Shown here: piece by piece, positions 26,438 through 37,034 of the stretch | How the letters are laid out: the number at the start of each line of letters is the position of its first letter | Numbering within the stretch: position 1 is the stretch's first letter | NCBI RefSeq assembly: GCF_900112375.1 | Contig: NZ_FOLS01000020.1 | Location: forward strand, 80,247-144,246 | DNA from: Pseudomonas citronellolis | GTDB lineage: Bacteria > Pseudomonadota > Gammaproteobacteria > Pseudomonadales > Pseudomonadaceae | Length of the DNA stretch: 64,000 bases | Direction of reading: 5' to 3' | Made by a program: the position numbers and the translations under genes | The notes under the pieces: model-generated | Databases searched by the model: none | Seen by the model: only the letters and a program-made list of their open reading frames with translations | What the model was told of the DNA's origin: nothing

Positions 26438-26474
26438 ATGCCGTTTCTCTGTCTGGGGGAAACGGCATTTTTTC
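26438..26474 (+). terminator. Rho-independent terminator of oprG
   Basis: ATGCCGTTTC and GAAACGGCAT form a 10-bp stem with a loop of about 11 bases (tctgtctgggg), followed by a run of T at 26468-26473. It lies 84 bases after the oprG stop. Confidence 0.9.
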
Positions 26475-26845
26475 ATTTGGGGGGCTGTGGCTTGGCTCGC
26501 GAAGTCTGTCCTCCTCTCCGACCTTAACTCCGCCCAGTGGCTTGGGGCTCGGTGTAACGCGCCGCTCCGAGTCTGCCCGACCGTCTTGTTTCGCCCCCTC
26601 GGGCGAGTCCCTTTTGTCAATCGCCACAAAAGGAACCAAAAAGGCTTGCCCCGCCATACGGGCCCGACAGAGTCGGGCTACCCTCACGAATTCCCCCGCC
26701 ACGAAGGCCCGCCCCGAGGGTACGTCCCTGTAGCCCATCGGGGCTCTCGCGACATCCATGTCGCACGACCTCCTGAGCGCCGGTTTCGCTCGGCCTTCTG
26801 AAGGGGCGTTCCGGTGCGCTTGGATGTTTCTCTGGAAATCCGTAG

Positions 26846-26872
26846 GGCGAATAACGCTCCGCGTTATCCGCC
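26846..26872. repeat. Palindrome, GGCGAATAACGC subtype
   Basis: GGCGAATAACGC-TCC-GCGTTATCCGCC, an 11 of 12-bp stem with TAGGGC-type flank. It belongs to the second subtype of the palindrome family, also seen at 47594. Confidence 0.7.
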
Positions 26873-26937
26873 GTTTGGCCTTGGCGCGCGGCGGCTCCGG
26901 GGCTGGCCTGGGCGTTGGCTGGAGGCTTGGGTGTGGC

Positions 26938-26965
26938 GGCGTATAACCGCCAACGGTTATACGCC
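26938..26965. repeat. 28-bp palindrome, GGCGTATAACCG family
   Basis: A 12-bp perfect stem with a CCAA loop, followed by CCTACA. The same family as the copies at 4442 and 47464. Confidence 0.8.
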
Positions 26966-27139
26966 CTACATTCCAGGCAACTTGTTTTACTTCCTACTTT
27001 TCAATTAGTAACCCACTTATATCCGTTGCCTACCTCATTCATAGGAATACACCTACGGCGCATCAGAAGTTTCCTAATATTCGAAATTTCGGGAAGCAGG
27101 GAGAATTCACCTACCGAAAAACCTGCAAGGAAAAACACC

Positions 27140-27670
27140 ATGAAAAATCTCACTCTTCCCGCAGCCGTACTCCTCGCCCTGGCAGCCGGTGGCGCCCAGG
27201 CAGCGACCGGTGGCCAGATCAGCTTCACCGGCCACGTTATGGAAGACACCTGCGAAGTCAGCGTGAACGGTGGCGGCGCCGATGCCTCCATCAACCTGCC
27301 GTCGATCTCCACCAGCGACTTCGACACCGTGGGCTCCACCGCCGGCGAGCAGCGCTTCACCATCGCCCTGAACGGCTGCACCGTCGGCCAGACCTACAAG
27401 GTCGACTTCGCCTCGGCCAACGTCAACCCGACCACCGGCAACCTCGCCTTCAACGGCGAAGCCATGAGCATGTCCGGCATCGAGCTGCAGATCGCCAACG
27501 AAGAACTGGAAGCCATCGACCTGCGCACCAACGCCAACAACGTCAGTAAGCCCATGGACGAAGCCGGCCCGCTGGAATTCGCCTACTACGCCCGTTACGT
27601 ACAGACCTCGGAGCTGGTATCGCCCGGTACCGCCGACACCGCCCTGCTGTATTCCATCCGTTACGACTGA
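27140..27670 (+). CDS. Type 1-like fimbrial major subunit (pilin)
   Basis: Encodes 176 residues from the ATG at 27140, preceded by an AAGGAAAAA site. A signal peptide (MKNLTLPAAVLLALAAGGAQA) is followed by a FimA-type domain: GQISFTGHVMEDTCEVSV with the first disulfide cysteine, NGCTVGQTYKVDF with the second, and a C-terminal beta strand LLYSIRYD used for donor-strand exchange. It begins a chaperone-usher cluster. A 10-bp hairpin and a 215-base gap separate it from the chaperone gene, as often seen when the major pilin is made in excess. Confidence 0.92.
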   Translation: MKNLTLPAAVLLALAAGGAQAATGGQISFTGHVMEDTCEVSVNGGGADASINLPSISTSDFDTVGSTAGEQRFTIALNGCTVGQTYKVDFASANVNPTTGNLAFNGEAMSMSGIELQIANEELEAIDLRTNANNVSKPMDEAGPLEFAYYARYVQTSELVSPGTADTALLYSIRYD

Positions 27671-27683
27671 CAGCGGCCCCGGA

Positions 27684-27712
27684 TGCATCCCCCTCCCCCA
27701 TCGGGGGATGCA
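27684..27712 (+). terminator. Hairpin after the pilin gene
   Basis: TGCATCCCCC and GGGGGATGCA form a perfect 10-bp stem with a 9-base loop, 13 bases after the pilin stop. There is no T-run, so it may slow decay of the pilin mRNA or only partly terminate transcription before the chaperone-usher genes. The rest of the gap to 27885 holds no gene. Confidence 0.6.
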
Positions 27713-27885
27713 CTCGGAATATTCATCACGCGCATGAACACATCGACGAAAGTTCATACACGGTCTGAATGAATAAACGCACTTACAAGTTCTCCGGACA
27801 ACTTCACCGCCCGGGAACTTGCCAGTACCCCGGCCCCGCCTAGACTCCACCCAAAGTCCTTCTTTACAGAGAAGGAGGTTGCCCG

Positions 27886-28644
27886 ATGCGTCCCGCTACC
27901 CACTTGTTCTTCCTGCTCGGTCTTTGCCTGCTGGCGTTCCAGGCCAATGCCAGCATCGTCATCACCGGCACCCGCGTGGTCTACCCGGCCGCCGAGCGGG
28001 ACATCACCGTCAACATCCGCAACACCGGCAAGACGCCGTCGCTGATCAAGGCCTGGGTGGACAACGGCAAGGGCACGCCCGGCGCAGACAAGCAGGGGCG
28101 CTCGCCCTTCATCGTCACGCCGCCGGTCTCGCGGGTCGACCCGGACAAGGGCCTGCTGCTGCGCATCGCCAACATCGACCGCTCGCTGCCCCAGGACCGC
28201 GAATCGGTATTCTGGCTGAACGTCCTGGAGGTGCCCTCGAGCAGCCCGGACAAGGCCGACGCGGCCGCCAGCAACAACAGCGCGGGCAAGCTGCAGGTGG
28301 CCTTCCGTTCTCAGCTCAAGCTGTTCTACCGCCCGGCCAAGCTCAAGGGCGTGGCCGCCGACGCGGCGCAGCAGCTGAAGTGGCGCGTCGTTTCCGAGGG
28401 CGGCAAGAGCATGCTGCGCGCGGTCAACGACCTGCCCTACTCGGTGTCCCTGGCCCGCCTGCAACTGCGCTCGGGCGCCAGACAATACGACAACGACGAC
28501 CTGGACATGGTCCCGGCCAAGGGCAGCTACGGCATCGCCCTGCCCCGCGACGCGGCGGCCTGGGCCAGGCCCGGCGCACGGGTCCGCTACACCTGGATCA
28601 ACGATTTCGGCGGCCTGATCGAAACCGAAGCCACCGTCGAGTAA
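27886..28644 (+). CDS. Periplasmic fimbrial chaperone, PapD/FimC family
   Basis: Encodes 252 residues, preceded by a near-ideal GAAGGAGG site. A signal peptide (MRPATHLFFLLGLCLLAFQANA) is followed by two immunoglobulin-like domains. Diagnostic parts are ITGTRVVYPAAERDITV, the invariant region PPVSRVDPDKGLLLRI, SVFWLNVLEVPS and FRSQLKLFYRPAKLKG. These chaperones fold pilins by donating a G1 strand and deliver them to the usher. It is followed by the usher gene after 21 bases. Confidence 0.94.
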   Translation: MRPATHLFFLLGLCLLAFQANASIVITGTRVVYPAAERDITVNIRNTGKTPSLIKAWVDNGKGTPGADKQGRSPFIVTPPVSRVDPDKGLLLRIANIDRSLPQDRESVFWLNVLEVPSSSPDKADAAASNNSAGKLQVAFRSQLKLFYRPAKLKGVAADAAQQLKWRVVSEGGKSMLRAVNDLPYSVSLARLQLRSGARQYDNDDLDMVPAKGSYGIALPRDAAAWARPGARVRYTWINDFGGLIETEATVE

Positions 28645-28665
28645 CCCTCCCCCGCGAGGTCCATC

Positions 28666-31200
28666 GTGTCCCCTTCGATACTGTCCCGCATCCTGCGTCT
28701 GGGGTGCCTGGGAGGGCTCTTCTGCGCCCTGCTCCCGGCCCCGGCAGTGGCCGCCGAAGGCACCGGCGAGGTGCATTTCGACCGCGGCCTGCTGGAGACG
28801 CTGGGCATGAGCACGGACGTTTCCGGGTTCGAGAAGAACCCCTCGGCGCTGCCGCCGGGCACCTACTCCCTCGACCTGACCCTGAACAAGGTGTATTTCG
28901 GCCAGCAGGAAGTGCGCGTGGTGCATACCGCCGAGCAACGCCAGGTCTACTGCTTCACCCAGGAACAACTGGAACAGTGGGGCGTGCTGCTGCCCGAGCC
29001 CGCCGCCGACGCCAAGCCCGCCAGCGGCGACTGCATCGACCTGCCCGAACGCGTGCCGCAGAGCCGCGTGGAGCTGGACGGCGCCAGCGGGGCCATCCTC
29101 CTCACCCTGCCCCAGGCCTACGTCAAGCAGCGCCCACGCAACTATGCGCCGCCGCAGAGCTGGGATTCGGGGATCAACGCCGGCTTCGTCAGCTACACCA
29201 GCAACTTCGACCGCTCCAGCAACAGCCAGGACACCCGCAACGACCTGTTCCTCGGCCTCAACGGCGGCCTCAACCTGATGGACTGGCGCCTGCGCCACAA
29301 CGCCACCTTCAGCCACGGCGACACCACCCGCCAGGGCAGCCACTACCGCACCCTGAACAACTACGCCCAGCGCGACATCACCGCGTTGTCCTCGCAACTG
29401 ACCCTCGGCCAGCACTTCACCGCCGGCGACTTGTTCGACAGCATCCCCTTCAGCGGCGTGCAGCTGGAGAGCGACGAGCGCATGCTGCCCGAGAGCGAGC
29501 GCGGCTTCGCGCCGGTGGTGCGCGGCATCGCCGACAGCAATGCGACCGTGAAGATCCACCAGGGCCAGCAACTGATCCACCAGGTCAGCGTGCCGCCCGG
29601 CCCCTTCGTCATCGACGACCTGTACAACACCGGCTACACCGAGGACCTGCTGGTCACGGTGATCGAGGCCGACGGCCGCGAGAAGAGCTTCAGCGTGCCC
29701 TATTCCTATGCCGCCGAACTGCTCAGGCCCGGCGCCTCGCGCTACCAGGTGGCCTCCGGCAGCTACCGCGGCGAGGACGTCGACAACCCGCTGAAGTTCG
29801 TCCAGGGCGGCTACCGCCGGGGCCTGAGCAACAACCTCAGCGCCTATTCCGGCGCGGTGATCGCCGACAGCTACATGGCCTCGCTGATCGGCGCCGCGCT
29901 GAACACGCGCTACGGCGCCTTCTCCCTGGACGCCACCCTGTCGCGCTTCGACGCCCTGCCCGCCGACGCCGCGGGCCAGGACATGCCCGACAACGGCGAA
30001 AGCTACCGCCTGGCCTACAACAAGTCGTTCGGCGGCACCAACCTGCAGCTGTCCTACCGCCGCTCGGACAAGGGCTACCTGGGGCTGGCCGCCGCGGCCG
30101 ACGCCCTGGACACCGACAACGCCAGCCTGTTCCGCGAGCGCGACCGCGTCCAGCTCAGCCTCAGCCAGGCGCTGGCCGGCGGCAGCCTGTACCTTTCCGG
30201 CGTGGGGCAGAGCTACTGGACCGGCGAGCGGCGCAGCCTGACCTTCAGCAGCGGCTTCAGCCGCACCTTCAACTGGGGCAGCCTGGGCCTGTCGGCGACG
30301 CGCTTCCAGAGCGTCGACGGCTACGACAACCAGTACCTGCTGAGCATCAGCATCCCGCTGGGCCGCGATGCCGGCGCGCCGCGCCTGAGCAGCACGCTGT
30401 CGCTGCAGGACGCGCACAACCGCTCGCTGCAGACCAGCCTCAGCGGCATTGCCGGCGAGCGCGGCCAGTGGAACTACAACCTGTACGGCAACCACAGCCA
30501 GGCCGACAGCGCCAGCACCCAGTCCTACGGCGGCAACCTCAACCTGCGCACCTCCGCCAGCGCCCTGGGCGCCAGCCTGGCGCGCGGCGACGGCTTCAGC
30601 CGCGAGTCGCTGTCGGCGCGCGGCAGCCTGGTGGCCTATTCCGGCGGCATCGCGCTGTCGCCGAGCCAGGGCGAGACCATGGCGATAGTCGAGGCCGAAG
30701 GCGCGGCGGGCGCCCTGCTGCCCCGCGGCCGTGTGCGCCTCGACGACGACGGCAAGGCCCTGCTCACGGGGCTGACGCCCTACCGCCACAACGAGATAGT
30801 GCTGGACGCCAAGAGTGCCACCGCCGACGTCGAGATCAAGGAGAACATCCAGAAGACCGCGCCGCGCTATGGCGCCATCGTGCGGGTGCCCTACCGCACC
30901 CGCAGCGGCATCTCGGTGCTGCTCGAACTGCGCCGCCCCGGAGGCCAGGAGGTGCCCTTCGGCGCCGAGGTCGGCGGCGCCGGCGAAGTCCTCGCCTACG
31001 TCGGCCAGGACAACCTGGTCTACCTGTACCTGGAAAAGGGCCGCGACAGCTACCGGGTATCCTGGGGCGAGGCGGACGAGCAGCAATGCAGCTTCACTTA
31101 CGCCATGCCGGCGAAGAAGGACAAGCAGGACACCTACCGGGCCATCCCGGTCGACTGCCAGGCCGCCGCCGGCGGCCCGCCAAGCGAGGAAAGATCATGA
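28666..31200 (+). CDS. Outer membrane usher, FimD/PapC family
   Basis: Encodes 844 residues from a GTG preceded by GAGGT. A signal peptide (residues 1 to about 28) precedes the usher N-domain (VHFDRGLLETLGMSTDVSGF, PPGTYSLDLTLNKVYFG), a 24-strand barrel interrupted by the plug (FAPVVRGIADSNATVKIHQ, with GPFVIDDLYNTG) and C-terminal domains (TGLTPYRHNEIVLD, RSGISVLLELRRPGG). The length is normal for the family. The stop overlaps the adhesin start (ATGA). It forms the outer-membrane assembly pore for the pilus. Confidence 0.95.
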   Translation: MSPSILSRILRLGCLGGLFCALLPAPAVAAEGTGEVHFDRGLLETLGMSTDVSGFEKNPSALPPGTYSLDLTLNKVYFGQQEVRVVHTAEQRQVYCFTQEQLEQWGVLLPEPAADAKPASGDCIDLPERVPQSRVELDGASGAILLTLPQAYVKQRPRNYAPPQSWDSGINAGFVSYTSNFDRSSNSQDTRNDLFLGLNGGLNLMDWRLRHNATFSHGDTTRQGSHYRTLNNYAQRDITALSSQLTLGQHFTAGDLFDSIPFSGVQLESDERMLPESERGFAPVVRGIADSNATVKIHQGQQLIHQVSVPPGPFVIDDLYNTGYTEDLLVTVIEADGREKSFSVPYSYAAELLRPGASRYQVASGSYRGEDVDNPLKFVQGGYRRGLSNNLSAYSGAVIADSYMASLIGAALNTRYGAFSLDATLSRFDALPADAAGQDMPDNGESYRLAYNKSFGGTNLQLSYRRSDKGYLGLAAAADALDTDNASLFRERDRVQLSLSQALAGGSLYLSGVGQSYWTGERRSLTFSSGFSRTFNWGSLGLSATRFQSVDGYDNQYLLSISIPLGRDAGAPRLSSTLSLQDAHNRSLQTSLSGIAGERGQWNYNLYGNHSQADSASTQSYGGNLNLRTSASALGASLARGDGFSRESLSARGSLVAYSGGIALSPSQGETMAIVEAEGAAGALLPRGRVRLDDDGKALLTGLTPYRHNEIVLDAKSATADVEIKENIQKTAPRYGAIVRVPYRTRSGISVLLELRRPGGQEVPFGAEVGGAGEVLAYVGQDNLVYLYLEKGRDSYRVSWGEADEQQCSFTYAMPAKKDKQDTYRAIPVDCQAAAGGPPSEERS

Positions 31201-32204
31201 TCCACCCGCGCCGCCGCCCCCTGTTCCACTGCCTGGCCCTGGCCGCCTGCCTGCTGCAGGCGCTGCCGGCCGCCGCCGACGAGTGCCCGGTCGAGCCGAA
31301 CCAGTGCTACTTCACCAACCAGCAGTTCACCTACGACGGCGAGACCTACATCAGCGCCGGCCTGCCGGTGGGCAGCGTGCTGGGCACCCTGAACCTGTCC
31401 CTGGACTACGCCTGCCGCCTGCAGGAGTACCTGGCCGGGGACGCCGGGCGCTACATCGTGCTGGGCGTGGCCAGCGAGGCCAGCCACATGCAGGGCAACG
31501 ACTTCGCCACCAACCTCAACGGCCTGGTCTACCGGGTGATTCCCTCGGGCAAGGACGGCGTCGGCGTCAAACAGGTGGGCGGGGTGGCCGAGCGCATCCA
31601 ACTGGGCATCGTCGGCGACCGCAGCCTGGGCCCCAGCGAATGCGTCAGCGGCTCGCTGTCCAACAGCTTCATCGAGGTGCTGAAGAACGGCCCGATCGAC
31701 ACCCCGGGGGTGTACTCGATCAACTTCCGCGAGCCGGCGCTGTTCGTCGGCTCGCGCTGGAACAACACGCCGCCGGCCTACCCCATCGACCCCTTCCCGG
31801 GCGTCGCCCTGACCTTCCTGCCCACCACCTGCGAGATGACCGACGCGCCGACGCGGGTCGATTTCGGCAGTTTCAGCAAGAACCAGTTGCCCCTGCAGCG
31901 GCGTTTCGACTTTCATTGGCAGTGCGACGGCGGCGCGGTCATCCACACCACGCTGTCACCGGCCAACGGCGAGCTGCTCGACGGCAACACCGCGCTGCTC
32001 CACGAATCCGCCGGTTTGCTGCTGAAGATCAAGGACCTGCAGAACGAGCGGTACGTAGTCTTCAACCAGCCCGTCGAGCACGTGGTCCGCACGCCGCGCT
32101 CGCTGAGCTTCGACACCGCCTTCGAGGCCGAGCTGCTGGCGGGCGCCGAGGTCCGGCCGGGGCCCTTCGAGTTCGTCGTGCTCTACACCACCGAATACAA
32201 GTGA
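31197..32204 (+). CDS. Two-domain fimbrial tip adhesin
   Basis: Encodes 335 residues. After a signal peptide (LALAACLLQALPAAA) comes an N-terminal domain of about 190 residues with four cysteines (DECPVEPNQCYF, YACRLQE, SECVSGS) that resembles no common lectin I can name. From about residue 205 a pilin-type domain begins: FLPTTCEMTDAPTRVDFGSF, FHWQCDGG and the terminal strand FEFVVLYTTEYK. This lectin-plus-pilin layout is that of FimH-like tip adhesins. It is the last gene of the pilus operon; binding specificity is unknown. Confidence 0.82.
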   Translation: MIHPRRRPLFHCLALAACLLQALPAAADECPVEPNQCYFTNQQFTYDGETYISAGLPVGSVLGTLNLSLDYACRLQEYLAGDAGRYIVLGVASEASHMQGNDFATNLNGLVYRVIPSGKDGVGVKQVGGVAERIQLGIVGDRSLGPSECVSGSLSNSFIEVLKNGPIDTPGVYSINFREPALFVGSRWNNTPPAYPIDPFPGVALTFLPTTCEMTDAPTRVDFGSFSKNQLPLQRRFDFHWQCDGGAVIHTTLSPANGELLDGNTALLHESAGLLLKIKDLQNERYVVFNQPVEHVVRTPRSLSFDTAFEAELLAGAEVRPGPFEFVVLYTTEYK

Positions 32205-32211
32205 GCGCCCC

Positions 32212-32568
32212 ATGTACCTCTGGTTGAAGCACCTGCACATCACCCTGGCAGTCCTCAGCAGCCTGCTCTTCCTCTGGCGCCTGGGGCTGAGCTGGCGGGG
32301 CCGGCGCCTGGCCGGCTGGCAGCGCTGGGCGCCGCACCTGGTGGACAGCCTGCTGCTGCTCAGCGCCCTGGGCCTGGTGCACCTGGCCATGCCCTGGCCG
32401 CTGCCGCTGTGGCTGCAGGCCAAGCTGGGGCTGCTGGTGGGCTACATCGTGCTCGCCGCCTTCGCCATGCGCAGCGCGGCGCGCGGGCCCAAGGCACTGC
32501 TCAGCGCCCTGGCCCTGGCCTGCCTGGGCGGCATCTTCTACCTGGCGCTGAACAAGCCCTGGTGGTGA
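32212..32568 (+). CDS. SirB2-family small membrane protein
   Basis: Encodes 118 residues with four hydrophobic helices: ITLAVLSSLLFLWRLGLSW, LVDSLLLLSALGLVHLAM, LGLLVGYIVLAAFAMRS and ALALACLGGIFYLAL. The conserved opening LKHLHITLAVLSS matches the SirB2 (invasion gene expression up-regulator) family, whose true role is not known. It follows the adhesin gene by 7 bases but is likely a resident gene, since it directly abuts the epimerase gene on the other strand. Confidence 0.8.
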   Translation: MYLWLKHLHITLAVLSSLLFLWRLGLSWRGRRLAGWQRWAPHLVDSLLLLSALGLVHLAMPWPLPLWLQAKLGLLVGYIVLAAFAMRSAARGPKALLSALALACLGGIFYLALNKPWW

Positions 32569-33499
<931 letters not shown>

Positions 33500-33507
<8 letters not shown>

Positions 33508-34384
33508 GACGGTAGTAACGGTCCAGCAGGGTCGGCAGCGCTGCACGCCAGGCGCGCGGCTTGATGCCGAAGGTGTGAAGGATTTTCTTGCAGGCGAGCA
33601 CCGCGTGCTGCGGTTCCTCGCTGGCGTCCGGGCGCGCCGCGTGGGCCTGGGCGACGGGGTCGCGCAGGGCCTGGCCGGTGAGGGTGCGGGCCTCGGCGAT
33701 GATCACCTGGCCCAGGGCCAGGGTGGTGGTGGCCTCCAGGCCGCCATAGTGGTAGGTGCCCCACAGCGGCGCCTGGCAGTCCAGCTGCTTGAGCACCGAG
33801 AGGATCACCCGCGCGGCGTCGTCCACCGGGGTGGGGTTGCCGCGACGGTCGTCCGCCAGGTACAGCTCGTCCTCGCCCAGGGCGCGGCTGAGGAAGCGGT
33901 CCAGGCTGCCGCCCGGGCTGTCGTCCAGCAGCCAGCCGAAGCGCAGCAGCACGTGGCGCGGGCAGGTGGCGCGGACCCACTGTTCCATGCGCCACAGCGC
34001 CTGGCCGCGGCGGCCCAGGGGTAGCGGCTCGTCCTTCTCGCTGTAGGCGGTGGCGCGGGCGCCGTCGAACACGCGGTAGCTGGAAGGCTGCAGCAGGAGA
34101 ATCTCGTAGTGCTGGCAGAGTTCGGCCAGGCGCTCCACGGCGCGCTCCTGGCCGGCCAGGCGGGCATCGTCGACCTGCTCGGCCTGGAACCAGTCGTGGT
34201 AGTAGGCGAGGTTGATCACCGCGTCGGGGCGGGTCTCGTCCAGCAGCAGGGTCAGGCTGGAGGCATCCCAGCCCTGCTCGGGCGGGCGCGGGGCGAGGAA
34301 GCCGATGTCTTCCTCGGCTCCCAGGCGGATCAGCGCCTGTCCCAGGGCATTACCGCCACCCAACAGCATCAGGCGCATACGCAT
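33500..34384 (-). CDS. RmlD-like sugar-nucleotide-binding protein
   Basis: Encodes 294 residues from the first of two close ATG codons (MRMRLMLLGGGNALG). The fold is SDR/RmlD-like, with an N-terminal nucleotide loop GGGNALGQALIRLG. Later parts show INLAYYHDWFQ, LLLQPSSYRVFDG and LLRFGWLLDDSPGGSLDRFL as in dTDP-4-dehydrorhamnose reductase. The usual catalytic Tyr-x3-Lys is not evident, so it may be a non-catalytic or altered-activity homologue. A GTG start ten codons earlier is possible. It is co-oriented and overlaps the epimerase gene. Confidence 0.72.
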
Positions 34385-34524
34385 CTTCAGGGGGTCACTC
34401 GAATCGTGGGCCACGGCCGGCGGCGTTTCGCCGACGCTTTGCCGGCATTTTTCCTGCGCACCGGAACAGCGTCAAGCGCGGCGCCACGCGCGGCGCGGCC
34501 CGGATCCCTGAAAGCGGGCGGTTT

Positions 34525-35060
34525 TCAGCGCCGGCGGAACAGCGGCCGCGGCTCGATCGCCGAGCGCCCGTAGAGCACGCTGAGCCCGGCCAGGCCCTTG
34601 AGCGCGTCCTCCACGGACTTGTCCGCGCGCACCGCGAAGGCGTCGAAACCGCACTGGCGCAGGTGCGCCAGCTGATCGCGCAGCACCTCGCCCACCGCGC
34701 GCAGCTCGCCGCGCCAGCCCAGGCGCCGGCGCAGCAGGTAGGCCAGGCTGTAGCCGCGGCCGTCGCGGAAGCTGGGGAAGTCGATGGCGATGAGCGGCAG
34801 TGCGTCCAGCCGGCCAACCAGCCTCTGCGGATCGTCATCCGGCCCCAGCCACACCCCGCTTTCCTGTAGGAGCGAGCTTGCTCGCGAAGCGCCCGGCTCC
34901 GCTGTTTGTTCGCGAGCAAGCTCGCTCCTACGGGTGAGCCAGAGCTCCAGCGGCAGGATGAGGTCGCCTTCGGGCAGTGTTTCAGGCACCTCGCGCAGCA
35001 GCGTCCAGGCATCGTCGCGGTCGTGCCAGGCGCCCTCGCCGCCCAGGCGGATCAGGTTGT

Positions 35061-35064
<4 letters not shown>
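34525..35064 (-). CDS. DUF934 protein carrying an in-frame REP insertion
   Basis: Encodes 179 residues of the DUF934 family, usually encoded next to sulfite/nitrite reductase genes, as here (ATGA overlap with the upstream gene). Family parts seen are LIAIDFPSFRDGRGYSLAYLLRRRLGW, GEVLRDQLAHLRQCGFDAFAVRAD and a C-terminal arginine tail. Between LILPLELWLT and GVWLGPDDDP lies a foreign segment (RRSELAREQTAEPGAS, then RASSLLQ). It is the translation of a 66-base REP doublet (34866-34931), exactly 22 codons, so the frame survives. Whether the protein still works is uncertain. Confidence 0.82.
34866..34931. repeat. REP doublet inside the DUF934 coding sequence
   Basis: Inverted REPs at 34866-34888 and 34909-34931 with a 20-base spacer. 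All the other intact REP doublets in the window are intergenic; this one lies in the 5' third of a gene and is read through without a stop. Confidence 0.92.
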
Positions 35065-36731
<1,667 letters not shown>

Positions 36732-36795
36732 CGCCGGGGGCACCTCACAAGGCTGCTGCGGCGGCCTGCGTCGGGCCACCGCTGGTGATGGCGCC

Positions 36796-37001
36796 ACTAT
36801 GGCCGGCGGCCGCGCCGCGAAACAGCGGCAGATCCACCGCAAAAAAGCGGATCAGACGCCTTGCCCGAGCGGGCTGGACCGCCCTGCGACCGCGTGCCGC
36901 GTGCCGCCGCCACAGCGCAGGCCATGCCTGGCGCGGCGCATCTGATCCGGTTTTTTGCGGGAGACCTGAATCTGTTTCGTGCCCAGGGCGCTTCCTATAG
37001 T
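36796..37001. promoter_or_regulatory. Mirror-image divergent promoters of the reductase and ccoG genes
   Basis: The gap between the two divergent genes contains two inverted copies of the same promoter-like module. Each has, in order, TCTGATCCG-N-TTTTTTGCGG, then CTGTTTCG, then 17 bases later CATAGT (minus copy, 36801-36796) or TATAGT (plus copy, 36996-37001). The upstream blocks form the inverted repeat 36837-36860 / 36936-36962. The shared layout suggests one regulator drives both sides, perhaps the MocR-type protein encoded just downstream. Confidence 0.6.
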
Positions 37002-37034
37002 CGCGGCGCATCCCAAGCCTGATGGGCCACGACA

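Larger units (their letters stand above)
26475..27139. other. Non-coding region between oprG and the pilin gene
   Basis: About 665 bases without a supported gene. The first part (to about 26830) reads like a widespread pseudomonad intergenic repeat: CTTTTGTCAATCGCCACAAAAG (an interrupted inverted repeat), GGGCCCGACAGAGTCGGGC and further short palindromes. Two 28-bp palindromes follow (26846, 26938). The last 175 bases are distinctly AT-rich for this genome (for example TTCCTAATATTCGAAATTTC near 27070) and must carry the pilin promoter, though no clear -35/-10 pair stands out. Confidence 0.5.

Noticed and set aside
26424..26801. Short open frames on both strands in the oprG-pilin gap
   Set aside because: No ribosome sites or recognisable domains; the DNA is a mosaic of short inverted repeats common in pseudomonad intergenic regions.
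27754..31086. Very long open frame (about 1,110 codons) antisense to the pilus genes
   Set aside because: It is a by-product of high third-position GC; the sense strand encodes a clear chaperone and usher, and the antisense translation is low-complexity Ala/Gly/Val/Gln with no family features.
27140..32204. Assignment of the pilus genes to a named Cup system
   Set aside because: Sequence by eye does not allow placement in CupA, CupB, CupC or CupE, so no gene symbols were given.
36837..36962. Terminal inverted repeats of an insertion sequence
   Set aside because: The arms enclose only about 75 bases with no ORF, lie exactly between divergent promoters, and the similarity extends into promoter-like boxes.
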